DNA of 64,000 nt from Micromonospora profundi (GTDB lineage Bacteria > Actinomycetota > Actinomycetes > Mycobacteriales > Micromonosporaceae), in NCBI RefSeq assembly GCF_011927785.1, contig NZ_JAATJK010000001.1:4931001-4995000 (forward strand). The letters are read 5' to 3'. The translations under genes were made by a program, and so were the position numbers. Below, piece by piece: positions 28,068 to 38,267 of the stretch (position 1 is the first letter of the stretch; every line of letters begins with the position of its first letter). The notes under the pieces were generated by a model. It was not told where the DNA came from and did no database searches. It worked only from the letters and a program-made list of their open reading frames with translations.

Positions 28068-29222
28068 GTGGACCATCGGGAGATCATCGAGGACGGGTTG
28101 CTGCTGCGGCCCTGGCAGGAGGCGGACGCCGACGCGGTGCACCGCGCATGCCAGGACCGCGACATCCAGCGCTGGACCACTGTGCCTCGGCCGTACCGAC
28201 GGGAGCACGCGCGCAGCTTCGTCACGGAACTCAGCGGACGAGCCTGGGCGGAGGGCACCGGGGCACCGTTCGCGGTCTGCGACCCGACCAGCGGGGAACT
28301 GCTCGGCTCCTGCGGGCTGATCTCCATCGACGGCAACGGCACCGGCGAGGTCGGCTACTGGACGGCCCCCTGGGCGCGCGGGCGGAACGTGATGGTCCGT
28401 GCCACCCGGGCGGTGGCCCGCTGGTCGTTCGGGACGCTCGGCCTGCGCCGACTGATCTGGCAGGCCGAGGTGGGCAACCACGCCTCCCGGCTTGTCGCGC
28501 TCCGCGCCGGGTTCCGGATCGACGGCCGGCTGCGGCTGGCCGGGCCGGCATCGGACGGCGGCGGCTCGGAGGGCTGGATCGGCACGCTGCTGCCCGGCGA
28601 GGTGCCCGAGCCCGGATCCACCGGCCCGGCCGGCCCCGGCACCCTTGTCGCCCGCCGGGCCGCCGTGTTCGGCCGACCGCAGCCGACCCTCTTCGCCACG
28701 GCCGGGGCCGGTGAGCTGCGGCTGCGGGCGATGGAGGAGAAGGATCTGGACGCCGTGGTGCTCACCTGCCGGGACCCGGAGACCATCCGCTGGACCACGG
28801 TTCCCGACCCGTACGAGCGCGTCGACGCGCAGGGCTATCAGGGCTTCGGCCAGGCCGCCTGGGCTCGGGGGGACGCCGCCTGCTTCGTCATCGCCGACCC
28901 CGACGACAGGTACGTCGGCTCGCTCGACCTTCGCCTCTCCCCCGCTGATCCGCTGCTCGCCGACGTGGGCTTCATGACCGCCCCGGCGGCCCGTGGCCGG
29001 GGTTACCTGCCGGCGGCGCTGCTCGCGCTCAGCGCCTGGGGGTTCACCACGCTGGGTCTGGCGCGGATCGAGTGGAAGGCGAACGTGGGCAACAACGCCT
29101 CCCGCCGGGCCGCCGAGAAGGCGGGCTTCGGGTTCGAGGGGATCGCCCGTGGCGGGGTGTCGCACCGGGGTGAACGGGTCGACGCCTGGGTGGGCGCGCT
29201 GCTCGCCGAGGACCTGGCGTGA
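28068..29222 (+). CDS. Double GNAT-domain N-acetyltransferase (first of a pair)
   Basis: A 384-residue protein with two RimJ/RimL-like GNAT domains. Domain 1 (about 1-165) has LLLRPWQEADADAVHRAC and acetyl-CoA-loop sequence ARGRNVMVRAT; domain 2 (about 220-384) has LRLRAMEEKDLDAVVLTC and AARGRGYLPAALLALS. Both share the IRWTTVPDPY/IQRWTTVPRPY segment, which shows they arose by duplication. GNAT enzymes move acetyl from acetyl-CoA to protein or small-molecule amines; the target is unknown. The GTG at 28068 is chosen as the start, and the gene overlaps the next by GTGA. Confidence 0.88.
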   Translation: MDHREIIEDGLLLRPWQEADADAVHRACQDRDIQRWTTVPRPYRREHARSFVTELSGRAWAEGTGAPFAVCDPTSGELLGSCGLISIDGNGTGEVGYWTAPWARGRNVMVRATRAVARWSFGTLGLRRLIWQAEVGNHASRLVALRAGFRIDGRLRLAGPASDGGGSEGWIGTLLPGEVPEPGSTGPAGPGTLVARRAAVFGRPQPTLFATAGAGELRLRAMEEKDLDAVVLTCRDPETIRWTTVPDPYERVDAQGYQGFGQAAWARGDAACFVIADPDDRYVGSLDLRLSPADPLLADVGFMTAPAARGRGYLPAALLALSAWGFTTLGLARIEWKANVGNNASRRAAEKAGFGFEGIARGGVSHRGERVDAWVGALLAEDLA

Positions 29223-30331
29223 CGGGAGAGAAGGTCGTCGAGGCGTACGGGGTGCGGCTGCGGCAGTTCCGGGCCGGCGACGTCGCGGACGTGGTCGACG
29301 GCTGCGCGGACCCGATCAGCCAGCGGTTCGTCACGAGCCTGCCGGCGCCGTACACCGAGGTCGATGCCCGTTGGTGGATCGAGGCGGGCGCGCCCGCGGC
29401 CTGGACCGGCGGCGGCGCCGCGTACGCCATCGCGGACCCGGCCACCGACCGGCTGCTCGGCGGGGTCGGCCTGAACTGTCCGGTGCCTGACCGGGGCCAG
29501 GTCGAGATCGGCTACTGGGTACGGCCGTCGGCGCGCGGACGCGGGGTGGCCACTGCCGCCACGCGCGCGTTGAGCGAGCACGCGTTCGCCGCCGGCACGA
29601 GCCGGCTGGAACTGCTGACCGATCCGGAGAACGCGGCCAGCCAGCGGGTCGCGCTGGCCGCCGGCTACCGGTACGAGGGCCTGCGTCGGTCCGCCGGCCG
29701 GTTCCGGGACGGCGGTCGGCACGATCTGCTGGCATGGGTACGCCTCGCCGAGGACCCGCCCGGCCCGACCGCCCGCCTGCTGCCCGACCTGCCCGGCGGC
29801 GTGCTAACCGACCGGGTGGTGGCGCTGCGCCGGCTCGGGCCGGAGGACGCGGAGCTGATGTACCGGCTGCACAGCCGGCCGGAGGTGGTGGCGAACCAGG
29901 CGCCGCCGGTGCCCCCGGCGCGGGAGTCGATCGAGCGGCGCTGCGCGACGGCGGAGAGCGCCTGGTTGACCGGCGACATCGCCCGGCTGCTGATCACCGA
30001 CGCGGCCACCGGGGAGCCGGCGGGCAGTTGCGGGCTGTCGTTTTCGGACGTGGGCAGTGGTGAGGGGTCGATCGGCTACGCGCTGCTGCCGGACTGGCGG
30101 GGCCGGGGGTACGCCACGCGGGCGGTGCGACTGCTCGCCGGTTGGGCGTTCGGGCCGGCCGGCATGGCCCGGCTGACCGCCGGAACGGTGCCGGAGAACA
30201 CCGCCTCGCACCGGGTGTTGGAGCGGGTCGGGTTCCAGCGCGAGGCACTGCAACGGGGTCGTCTGCCCGGACTGGCCGGCACCCGACTGGACGATCTGAC
30301 CTTCGCGCTCCTGCCGGACGAACTGCGCTGA
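29219..30331 (+). CDS. Double GNAT-domain N-acetyltransferase (second of a pair)
   Basis: A 370-residue protein, also with two GNAT domains. Domain 1 has VRLRQFRAGDVADVVDGCAD and SARGRGVATAATRALSEHAF; domain 2 has VALRRLGPEDAELMYRLHSR and DWRGRGYATRAVRLLAGWAF. It starts at a GTG that overlaps the stop of the preceding double-GNAT gene by four bases. The locus therefore encodes four GNAT domains in tandem. It ends two bases before a perfect 21-bp hairpin. The pair lies on the plus strand within an otherwise minus-strand secA-hpf-mtrA block, suggesting later insertion. Confidence 0.88.
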   Translation: MTGEKVVEAYGVRLRQFRAGDVADVVDGCADPISQRFVTSLPAPYTEVDARWWIEAGAPAAWTGGGAAYAIADPATDRLLGGVGLNCPVPDRGQVEIGYWVRPSARGRGVATAATRALSEHAFAAGTSRLELLTDPENAASQRVALAAGYRYEGLRRSAGRFRDGGRHDLLAWVRLAEDPPGPTARLLPDLPGGVLTDRVVALRRLGPEDAELMYRLHSRPEVVANQAPPVPPARESIERRCATAESAWLTGDIARLLITDAATGEPAGSCGLSFSDVGSGEGSIGYALLPDWRGRGYATRAVRLLAGWAFGPAGMARLTAGTVPENTASHRVLERVGFQREALQRGRLPGLAGTRLDDLTFALLPDELR

Positions 30332-30332
30332 C

Positions 30333-30383
30333 TGATCATGGAGTTGTGGTGGGGAAGACGCGCCCACCACAACTCCATGATCA
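30333..30383. terminator. Perfect 21-bp hairpin between convergent genes
   Basis: The arms 30333-30353 and 30363-30383 are perfectly complementary (ends TGATCATGGAG and CTCCATGATCA) around the loop GAAGACGCG. It begins just after the second GNAT stop and ends just before the hpf stop, so it can terminate both. Such a long perfect stem with a lower GC than its surroundings also resembles a mobile palindromic repeat. Confidence 0.85.
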
Positions 30384-30390
30384 ATGCTGG

Positions 30391-31035
30391 TTACTGGTCG
30401 GTGGCGAGGGAGATGATGCCGTAGTCGTAGGCGTGCCGTCGGTAGACGACGCTGGGGCGACCGGACTCCTTGTCCTGGAACAGGTAGAAGTCGTGGCCGA
30501 CCAGTTCCATCTCGAACAGCGCGTCGTCGATAGTCATCGGCTCAGCCGGGTGGACCTTCTCGCGGGCGATGTGCCACGGCTGCTGGTCGTCGTGTTCCTC
30601 CTCGACCCGCTCGGCGACGGCAGTGCCGGCACGGGCACCGTCACCCGGCGCGCTCAGCGGAGCGGCCGCCAGGTCCGCGACCGGCAGACCTGCGGTGGCG
30701 GCGGCGACAGAGATCGGCGCGTGTCGACCCCGGTGGACGCGGCGGCGGTCGGCCGCGCGGCGCAGGCGGGTGTCGAGCTTCGCGATGGCGGCGTCGAGCG
30801 CGCTGTAGAAGTCGTTCGTGCAGGCCTCGGCCCGGATCACCGGGCCTCGCGACACGCAGGTGATCTCCACCCGCTGGCAGTGGTCGGCCTGGCGCGGATT
30901 GCGCTCGTGGAACAACTCGACATCGATGCGAATAAGTTTATGGTCGTAGCGTTCGACCTTTGCGAGTTTCTCGGCTACGTGCACCCGGTAATGGTCCGGC
31001 ACTTCGACGTTGCGGCCCTTGACCACGATGTCCAT
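30391..31035 (-). CDS. hpf: Ribosome hibernation-promoting factor, long form
   Basis: A 214-residue HPF. The N-terminal S30AE domain starts MDIVVKGRNVEVPDHYRVHV, contains KLAKVERYDHKLIRIDVEL, and ends in a basic segment that binds 16S rRNA. After an Ala-rich linker the C-terminal domain IDDALFEMELVGHDFYLFQD and VVYRRHAYDYGIISL makes the dimer contact for 100S ribosomes. The ATG at 31035 has GGGAGG upstream. The 247 bp before it carry its promoter. It stores ribosomes in stationary phase or stress. Confidence 0.95.
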   Translation of the reverse strand: MDIVVKGRNVEVPDHYRVHVAEKLAKVERYDHKLIRIDVELFHERNPRQADHCQRVEITCVSRGPVIRAEACTNDFYSALDAAIAKLDTRLRRAADRRRVHRGRHAPISVAAATAGLPVADLAAAPLSAPGDGARAGTAVAERVEEEHDDQQPWHIAREKVHPAEPMTIDDALFEMELVGHDFYLFQDKESGRPSVVYRRHAYDYGIISLATDQ

Positions 31036-31282
31036 GCGACCTCCCTTGTTTCGGCCGTCTTCGATCCGGTTTCCCGGTCGCACGCCGTGGGGAGACCCGC
31101 TGGCGTCGACCGGTCAATACGGCTACGCCTCCTCTCACCGCCGGGAGCGGGATGGAACGACCTTCCTACCCCCGACAACGAAACGCTAACTCTTGTTTGC
31201 CCGGCAGTCACCCCATGTTGCCAACACCGCCAAGGAATTTCCGCAGCTCATACACCAACAGGTGAAACGGAAACACTGTCGG

Positions 31283-31987
31283 TTACAAATGGTGTCTCTT
31301 CTCGGTCGCGGCGAGCACCGCGGCGACGCTGGGCGCCCACCCGGCCGTCGCCAGCACCCGGGCCGCCGCGGCGAGGGTGACACCTGTGGTGACGATGTCG
31401 TCGAGCACCACGACGACGGGTACGTCGCCCGGCACACCGCCGCGCACTGCCCCGGGCCGGGGACGGAACGCCGCCTCGGCCACCGCCGCCCGGCCCGCGC
31501 TGTCCAGGGTCACCGAGTCGGGCCGGGGCATCGCGCGCAGCGGCCGGTGCACCCGTACCGGCCAACCACCCTGGCTCAGCCGCGCCGCGCAGTGCCGGGC
31601 CAACCGGTCCAGGTGGTCGCCGTAGCGGGCCCGGGCCGCCGCCGCGGTGTCCGGCACCGGCACCAGCGCGATCGGTCGGACCCCACCGACCGCCGCCGCG
31701 ACCACCTCGGCGAGCAGCGCGCCGAGCGGACGGGCCAGCCCGTGCCGGCCGTGTTCCTTGTACGCCAGCAGTGCCTCGCGCAGCGGACCGGCGTACGGGC
31801 CGAGGGCTGCGCAGGGCGGCAGGCCGGGCGGGGCGGGAGTCGGCCGCACCGATCGGGGGCGCAGGGCGGCCAGTGCCGTCACGCATGCAGGGCAGACCCC
31901 GTGCCGCATTCCCGGGTGGCGCTCCCGGCAACCCGCGCAGTCGGCGGGCAGGACCAGGTCGGCGAGGTCCGCCCAGAGCCCGCGCAC
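31283..31987 (-). CDS. ComF-family phosphoribosyltransferase
   Basis: A 234-residue ComFC-type protein. An N-terminal four-Cys zinc ribbon (DCAGCRER, HGVCPACV) is followed by a phosphoribosyltransferase fold: PYAGPLREALLAYKEHGRHG, ALVPVPDTAAAARARYGDHL and the PRPP motif VVVVLDDIVTTGVTL. In naturally competent bacteria ComF takes part in DNA uptake; in actinobacteria the role is unproved. The start is the GTG at 31987, four bases after the lpqB stop, so it is the last gene of the mtrA-mtrB-lpqB unit. Confidence 0.88.
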   Translation of the reverse strand: MRGLWADLADLVLPADCAGCRERHPGMRHGVCPACVTALAALRPRSVRPTPAPPGLPPCAALGPYAGPLREALLAYKEHGRHGLARPLGALLAEVVAAAVGGVRPIALVPVPDTAAAARARYGDHLDRLARHCAARLSQGGWPVRVHRPLRAMPRPDSVTLDSAGRAAVAEAAFRPRPGAVRGGVPGDVPVVVVLDDIVTTGVTLAAAARVLATAGWAPSVAAVLAATEKRHHL

Positions 31988-31991
31988 GGCG

Positions 31992-33812
31992 TCAGTAGAG
32001 GAAGAACGGGGCGGACGGGTTGCTCGGGCGGACGCCGGCCGGCGGCGCGACGATGTCCCGCACACGATCGGGCTCGATCCGCTCGAACGGGCTGCTGCGG
32101 TAGGCCACCCTGTTCGCCTCGTACATGTACGCCCCGCTGGGCACGCGCACATTGCGGTTCGTGGGGTACGCCGCCAAATGGGTGACCTTGGCGCCGACGT
32201 CGGTACGCAGCGGTGTTTCCACGGCGCCGTCCGCGCTGATCTCGTAGATCGCCGGCTGGCCCGCGGAGCCGGCCACCACCAGCCGGTCCTCCCTGATCCA
32301 GTCGACAGCGGTCAGGCCGGTCAGCGAGGTGGTCAACGCCCGGGGCGGGCCGATGGACAGCCCACTGCCGGCACCCTCGAGGTTGACCACAGCGACGTAG
32401 AGCCGACCGTCGGCGATCAACGCGATCCGCTGCCCGTCCAGTGCGGCGGCCACGGCGGTCACCCCGGCCGAGGGCAGGTTGAGCGGCACCTCGAACATCC
32501 GGGCGGCCTCGTCGAAGCGGTAGAGGCGACCGTCGGCCACCACCAGGCCCTGCGCGGATCGGGAGTCGACAGTGCGCAGCCAGACCGGGCGGCTGATCGA
32601 GGCGTACTCCGTGGTGCTGCGGTTGACGACCTCAACCGGCACGGCGCCGGCGCCCACCGCGAGCCGGTACCGGTCCTTGCCGCCGGTCACCACCATCGCG
32701 GCGAGGATCCGGTTGTTGGCGGCCCGGGCGAGGCCGGCGGAGACGACGTTGCGATTGACCCCGCCCGCCAACGGGACCTGGCCGCTGAGTTCGCCGACGA
32801 AGTCGAGCGGACGGATGGCGCCCTCGTAGACGCCGAACCGCTGCGGACCCTCCGTCACCGGGTAGAGCGGCTCGGCGATCCGGCGGTCGTTCAGGTTCTG
32901 CACGGGCTGCGAGTTGTTACGGATCTTCAACTCCAACTCGCCGGGCAGGTCGCCAAGCGACCAGGCGAGCTGGGTGATCAGTTGGTCGACCCGGTTCTGG
33001 TCGTCACCGGACATGTCCAGGTTGACCTCCCACCGGTCGTTCGCGCCAGTGGCATTGTTGATCAACTCGGTGCCGTCGGGCAGCCCCACGACGCCCTGGC
33101 GCAGCCATTCCGACGGGCCGCCGACCAGCCACTTCACCACCTCGTTGACCCGACGCTCGTCGGGCACCGCCAGCGGCAGGTAGCGCTGGTCGGGCACCAG
33201 TCGGGTGCGGTCGGAACTCCAGAAGTAGATCGACTCGTCCTGGTAGTACTGCTGGAGCGCCACGTCGCTGAGCAGCAGGACGTTCGGCGGATCCAGGACG
33301 TACAGGCCGGCGCGCTCGTCGCTGCCGGTGCCGCCGAGCGCCGCGCTGCGCAGCCGGAACTCGTACTCCGTCTCGGTCGCCACCGGCGGCGCCAGGGTGC
33401 CGTTGGTCCGGAGTACGCCGATCTGCTGCACGGCGATCTTGACGGTGGTCGTCGAGTCGCTGTTGAGGGTGAAGACCGACTCCCCCAGCCGGACCACCGT
33501 CAGCGCGACCTCGCTGCCCTTCTTCACCTGGAGGCGGGACTTGTGCTCGGGGGCGAGGAACTGCGTGACACGTTCGTAGGCGCGGTCCGGCTCGCCCGCG
33601 GCGGCGGCCAGGAAGTTCCGCACGAACGCATCGTTGTCGCTGCCGCTTGCCGTACGCGAGGGCGGCTCGCTGCGCCGACCGTTTACCGACCCGGCCTCGG
33701 TCGCGGTGCCGGCCTTGCCGTCCACCCGCACGTCGGACTCCGTCGGGATGCCGCACCCGGCGCTGAGCATCAGCGCCGCGCTGAACGCGCCGAGCAACGG
33801 CCGGACCCTCAC
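31992..33812 (-). CDS. lpqB: Lipoprotein LpqB
   Basis: A 606-residue exported lipoprotein. The signal peptide ends MLSAGC, a good lipobox. A GerMN-like region follows (AFVRNFLAAAAGEPDRAYER and LRTNGTLAPPVATETEYEFR) and then a beta-propeller of repeated strands, as in LpqB proteins. LpqB interacts with the extracellular part of the MtrB kinase and modulates MtrA signalling, cell division and envelope integrity. It overlaps mtrB by ATGA. Confidence 0.95.
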   Translation of the reverse strand: MRVRPLLGAFSAALMLSAGCGIPTESDVRVDGKAGTATEAGSVNGRRSEPPSRTASGSDNDAFVRNFLAAAAGEPDRAYERVTQFLAPEHKSRLQVKKGSEVALTVVRLGESVFTLNSDSTTTVKIAVQQIGVLRTNGTLAPPVATETEYEFRLRSAALGGTGSDERAGLYVLDPPNVLLLSDVALQQYYQDESIYFWSSDRTRLVPDQRYLPLAVPDERRVNEVVKWLVGGPSEWLRQGVVGLPDGTELINNATGANDRWEVNLDMSGDDQNRVDQLITQLAWSLGDLPGELELKIRNNSQPVQNLNDRRIAEPLYPVTEGPQRFGVYEGAIRPLDFVGELSGQVPLAGGVNRNVVSAGLARAANNRILAAMVVTGGKDRYRLAVGAGAVPVEVVNRSTTEYASISRPVWLRTVDSRSAQGLVVADGRLYRFDEAARMFEVPLNLPSAGVTAVAAALDGQRIALIADGRLYVAVVNLEGAGSGLSIGPPRALTTSLTGLTAVDWIREDRLVVAGSAGQPAIYEISADGAVETPLRTDVGAKVTHLAAYPTNRNVRVPSGAYMYEANRVAYRSSPFERIEPDRVRDIVAPPAGVRPSNPSAPFFLY

Positions 33813-35560
33813 GACCGCACCTCCGCCGGCCGCTCGTCCCCTGCCGGCACCGGGCCGACAGTCAGCACTCCGCCCGTACCGGCCTCGATGGCCAGCGGGC
33901 CGCCGTCGCGAGGACCACCGAACGGCAATGCCGCGTCGGCGGGCACCAGGCGCAGCGGAGAGGTCGTCAGCCGGTCACCGGCACGGGCCGGCAGCGTGAG
34001 CCGGAACTGGGCGCCCTGCCCGGGTGCGCCCCACGCCTCCAGCCAACCACCGTGCAGTCGGGCGTCCTCCAGGCTGATCGACAGGCCCAGCCCGGTGCCG
34101 CCGGTCTGCCGGGCCCGGGACGGGTCCGCCCGCCAGAACCGGTTGAACACCAACTTCTCCTCGCCCAGCTTCAGCCCAACCCCATGATCACGGACGGTGA
34201 TCGCCACTGCGGTGTCGTCGATGCCCAGGGTGATCAGCACCGGCCGGGCCTCACCGTGCTCGACGGCATTGCCGACCAGGTTGCGCAACACCCGCTCGAC
34301 GCGGCGCGGGTCGACCTCGGCGATCACCGGAGTGCCCGGCAGGTCAAGCTCGATGGGGACGCCCACCCGCTCGGCCAGCCCGGCCAGCCGATCGACCACC
34401 CGATGCACCACAGGCACCAGATCGGTGGGTTCGGCGTCCAGCATGGCGAAACCCGCGTCGAACCGGCTGATCTCCAACAGGTCGGTGAGCAGTTCCTCGA
34501 AGCGGTCCAGCTCGGCCTGGAGCAGCTCGGCGCTGCGGGCCACCGCCGGGTCGAACTCGTCGCGCTCGGCGAAGATCAGGTCGGCGGCCATTCGGACCGT
34601 GGTCAACGGGGTACGCAGCTCGTGCGACACGTCCGAGGTGAACCGACGCTGCAACCGGGACATCTCCTCAAGGCGCAGGATCTGCCGTTGCAGGTTTGTC
34701 GCCATCTGGTTGAACGAGGCGGCGAGCAGGGCGAGGTCGTCCTCGCCGTTGACCACCATCCGCTGGTCGAGCAGGCCTGCGGAGAGCCGCTGGGCGGTAC
34801 GCGCGGCGACCCGTACCGGATTGACCACCAGCCGGGTGACGAGCGCGGCGAGCAGCCCGAGCAGCACCACGAGGGCGATGCCGGTGCCGACGACGGTGGC
34901 CCGGGCATCGGCCGCCGTGGTGTCCTGCCGGGTCAGCGGTACGAGGTAGTAGAGCTCGATCTGGCCGAAGCGGGTGGGCACCGGAGAGCCGTACACCAGG
35001 TATTTGGTCGGTTCGCCGGTGAGCCGGCCGGTGCGGATCTGGCTGGCCACCTGGCCGCTGGCGACAGCTTCCCGCAGCTCCTTGCTGATCAGCGGCTGGA
35101 CGTTCGCCGCGGGCGCGGTACGGGTCTGGATCATGGTCGGGTAGTCGGCGGCGGTGATCGCCACCACCACCCCGCTGGTCTGCTGGGGGTCGCCGCCGGC
35201 CAGGTAGTTGACGGTGTTGTCGATCGTCTCCTGGAGCTGCGCCTCCTGGGGCTGGCCATAGAGGGAGACCTGCCTGGCGGCATAGCTGGCGCCACTGTTC
35301 ACCCGCTGCCGCACGTCGGTGCGGGCGTTGTCGAGCAGGATCGTGGTGATCTTGTCAGCGATCAGGTAGGCGAACCCGCCGACCAGCAGGCTGGACGCGA
35401 CGAGCGTGATCGTCACCACCCGCACCTGGAGTGAGCGGCGCCAGGTCTGGTGCACCCGGCCCGCCAACCGGCCGATCCGGCCGCTCAACGCATGCCACAG
35501 GACCCGGCCAGCGTGGGGCCGGGGAGAATCCGTGGTCTGCGGGGGCGGGGAGGTCGACAC
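33809..35560 (-). CDS. mtrB: Sensor histidine kinase MtrB
   Basis: A 583-residue membrane kinase. The first helix is about residues 48-68 (VRVVTITLVASSLLVGGFAY), an extracellular sensor of about 150 residues follows, then a second helix (VVGTGIALVVLLGLLAALVT) and a HAMP domain. The dimerisation box is FTSDVSHELRTPLTTVRMAA with the phospho-acceptor His; the ATPase carries VGNAVEHG, VRDHGVGL and GGTGLGLSI. It pairs with MtrA, encoded 12 bp upstream, and is coupled to lpqB downstream. Confidence 0.95.
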   Translation of the reverse strand: MSTSPPPQTTDSPRPHAGRVLWHALSGRIGRLAGRVHQTWRRSLQVRVVTITLVASSLLVGGFAYLIADKITTILLDNARTDVRQRVNSGASYAARQVSLYGQPQEAQLQETIDNTVNYLAGGDPQQTSGVVVAITAADYPTMIQTRTAPAANVQPLISKELREAVASGQVASQIRTGRLTGEPTKYLVYGSPVPTRFGQIELYYLVPLTRQDTTAADARATVVGTGIALVVLLGLLAALVTRLVVNPVRVAARTAQRLSAGLLDQRMVVNGEDDLALLAASFNQMATNLQRQILRLEEMSRLQRRFTSDVSHELRTPLTTVRMAADLIFAERDEFDPAVARSAELLQAELDRFEELLTDLLEISRFDAGFAMLDAEPTDLVPVVHRVVDRLAGLAERVGVPIELDLPGTPVIAEVDPRRVERVLRNLVGNAVEHGEARPVLITLGIDDTAVAITVRDHGVGLKLGEEKLVFNRFWRADPSRARQTGGTGLGLSISLEDARLHGGWLEAWGAPGQGAQFRLTLPARAGDRLTTSPLRLVPADAALPFGGPRDGGPLAIEAGTGGVLTVGPVPAGDERPAEVRS

Positions 35561-35572
35561 AGTGTGACCAGG

Positions 35573-36262
35573 CTATCCGGTCCCCGCCTTGTAGCCCACG
35601 CCCCGCACGGTGAGGATGATTTCCGGTCGCTCCGGGTCCGGCTCGATCTTGGCCCGCAGCCGCTGGACGTGCACGTTGACCAGCCGGGTGTCGGCCGCGT
35701 GCCGGTAGCCCCACACCTGCTCCAACAGCACCTCGCGGGTGAAGACCTGACGCGGCTTGCGGGCGAGCGCGACAAGCAGGTCGAACTCCAGCGGAGTCAG
35801 CTTCACCTCCTCGTCGTTGCGGCTGACCGTGTGGGCGGGCACGTCGATGGTGATCTGGTTGCCGGGCGGCCCGATCGTCAGCATCTCCGGTGCCACGTCC
35901 TCGCCCCGGCGCAGCCGGGCCCGCATCCGGGCCACCAGCTCCTTGGGCTTGAACGGCTTCACCACGTAGTCGTCGGCGCCGGACTCCAAGCCGAGGACAA
36001 CATCCACGGTGTCGCTCTTGGCAGTCAGCATGACGATCGGCACGCCCGACTCGGCCCGGATCGACCGCGCCACGTCGATACCACTCATTCCGGGCAACAT
36101 CAGGTCGAGAAGGACGATGTCGGGTCGACTGTCGCGAAACGCCGCCAATGCCCGCTCTCCGTCGGCCACGAACGAGGGCAGGAAACCCTCGCTGCGCAGC
36201 ACGATGCCGAGCATCTCAGCGAGCGCGGGGTCGTCGTCGACCACCAGTACCCGGGCTCTCAT
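35573..36262 (-). CDS. mtrA: Response regulator MtrA
   Basis: A 229-residue OmpR-type regulator. The receiver starts ARVLVVDDDPALAEML, the phospho-acceptor is Asp53 in PDIVLLDLMLPGMSGIDV, the Thr/Lys switch residues are in VMLTAKSD and VVKPFKPKELVARMRA, and the C-terminal winged helix ends TVRGVGYKAG. MtrA is an essential regulator of cell-wall hydrolases, replication and development in actinobacteria. Upstream of the ATG there is no usual ribosome site; instead an AT-rich TATTAA lies four bases before it, so the message may be leaderless. Confidence 0.96.
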   Translation of the reverse strand: MRARVLVVDDDPALAEMLGIVLRSEGFLPSFVADGERALAAFRDSRPDIVLLDLMLPGMSGIDVARSIRAESGVPIVMLTAKSDTVDVVLGLESGADDYVVKPFKPKELVARMRARLRRGEDVAPEMLTIGPPGNQITIDVPAHTVSRNDEEVKLTPLEFDLLVALARKPRQVFTREVLLEQVWGYRHAADTRLVNVHVQRLRAKIEPDPERPEIILTVRGVGYKAGTG

Positions 36263-36546
36263 GGGATTAATATTGCATCCCCGTTCAGATCGGTGGGACC
36301 GGCGTCACCCGGTACGGATGGTGCCGCCGACGCGTACACACCGCAACCTCGCGGCGGCGGCGCCACGGGATTCGGGGCCGGCACGCGGATGAATCCGGCC
36401 CGGCCGCCACCATGATCCCCCGTCGACACCGTCCAGCGCCACCGCTGTCGTCGGCCCGGTCGACGCTGTCGCGATCCGGACGGTGCTTCCCCTCGTCGGG
36501 CAGCCGCACGACGGTCACCTCCGGCCGACTGTGGGAGGATCCCGCC

Positions 36547-36705
36547 GTGAAGGCTTTCCTGCCCTGGCTGGCGGTGCTCGCCGTGGTGCTGCTGCTCAGC
36601 GCGCTACGCCAGCGGGCGCTCGCCACCGTCGTGTCGCTCGGCTGGCTGGCCTGGTGCGTGTGGACCTGGTTCCGCCCCACCCGCCGCAACTCACGGCCCG
36701 GCTGA
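36547..36705 (+). CDS. Small two-helix membrane protein
   Basis: A 52-residue protein starting at GTG (GGGAGGA site eight bases upstream). Hydrophobic stretches FLPWLAVLAVVLLLSALR and LATVVSLGWLAWCVWTWF predict two membrane helices joined by a short basic turn, and the tail is basic. I recognise no family. It lies divergent from mtrA and convergent with ahcY. Confidence 0.6.
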   Translation: MKAFLPWLAVLAVVLLLSALRQRALATVVSLGWLAWCVWTWFRPTRRNSRPG

Positions 36706-36722
36706 CCCGGGTACGAAACGAC

Positions 36723-36758
36723 GAACCGGGCCGGCTGCTGTGGCAGCCGACCCGGTTC
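36723..36758. terminator. Terminator between the small membrane-protein gene and ahcY
   Basis: GAACCGGG-C-CGGCTGC and GCAGCCG-A-CCCGGTTC form a 15-bp stem with one mismatch around TGTG. It is placed to stop ahcY (-), nine bases past its stop, and the plus-strand gene. Confidence 0.75.
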
Positions 36759-36767
36759 AGGTGTCGA

Positions 36768-38267
<1,500 letters not shown>

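Noticed and set aside
31166..31190. Stress-sigma (SigB-like) promoter for hpf
   Set aside because: GGGTAG is present on the minus strand, but the -35 element and spacing fit the consensus poorly.
31647..34187. 846-codon open frame on the plus strand
   Set aside because: It lies opposite comF, lpqB and mtrB, all of which are well-supported genes with family motifs.
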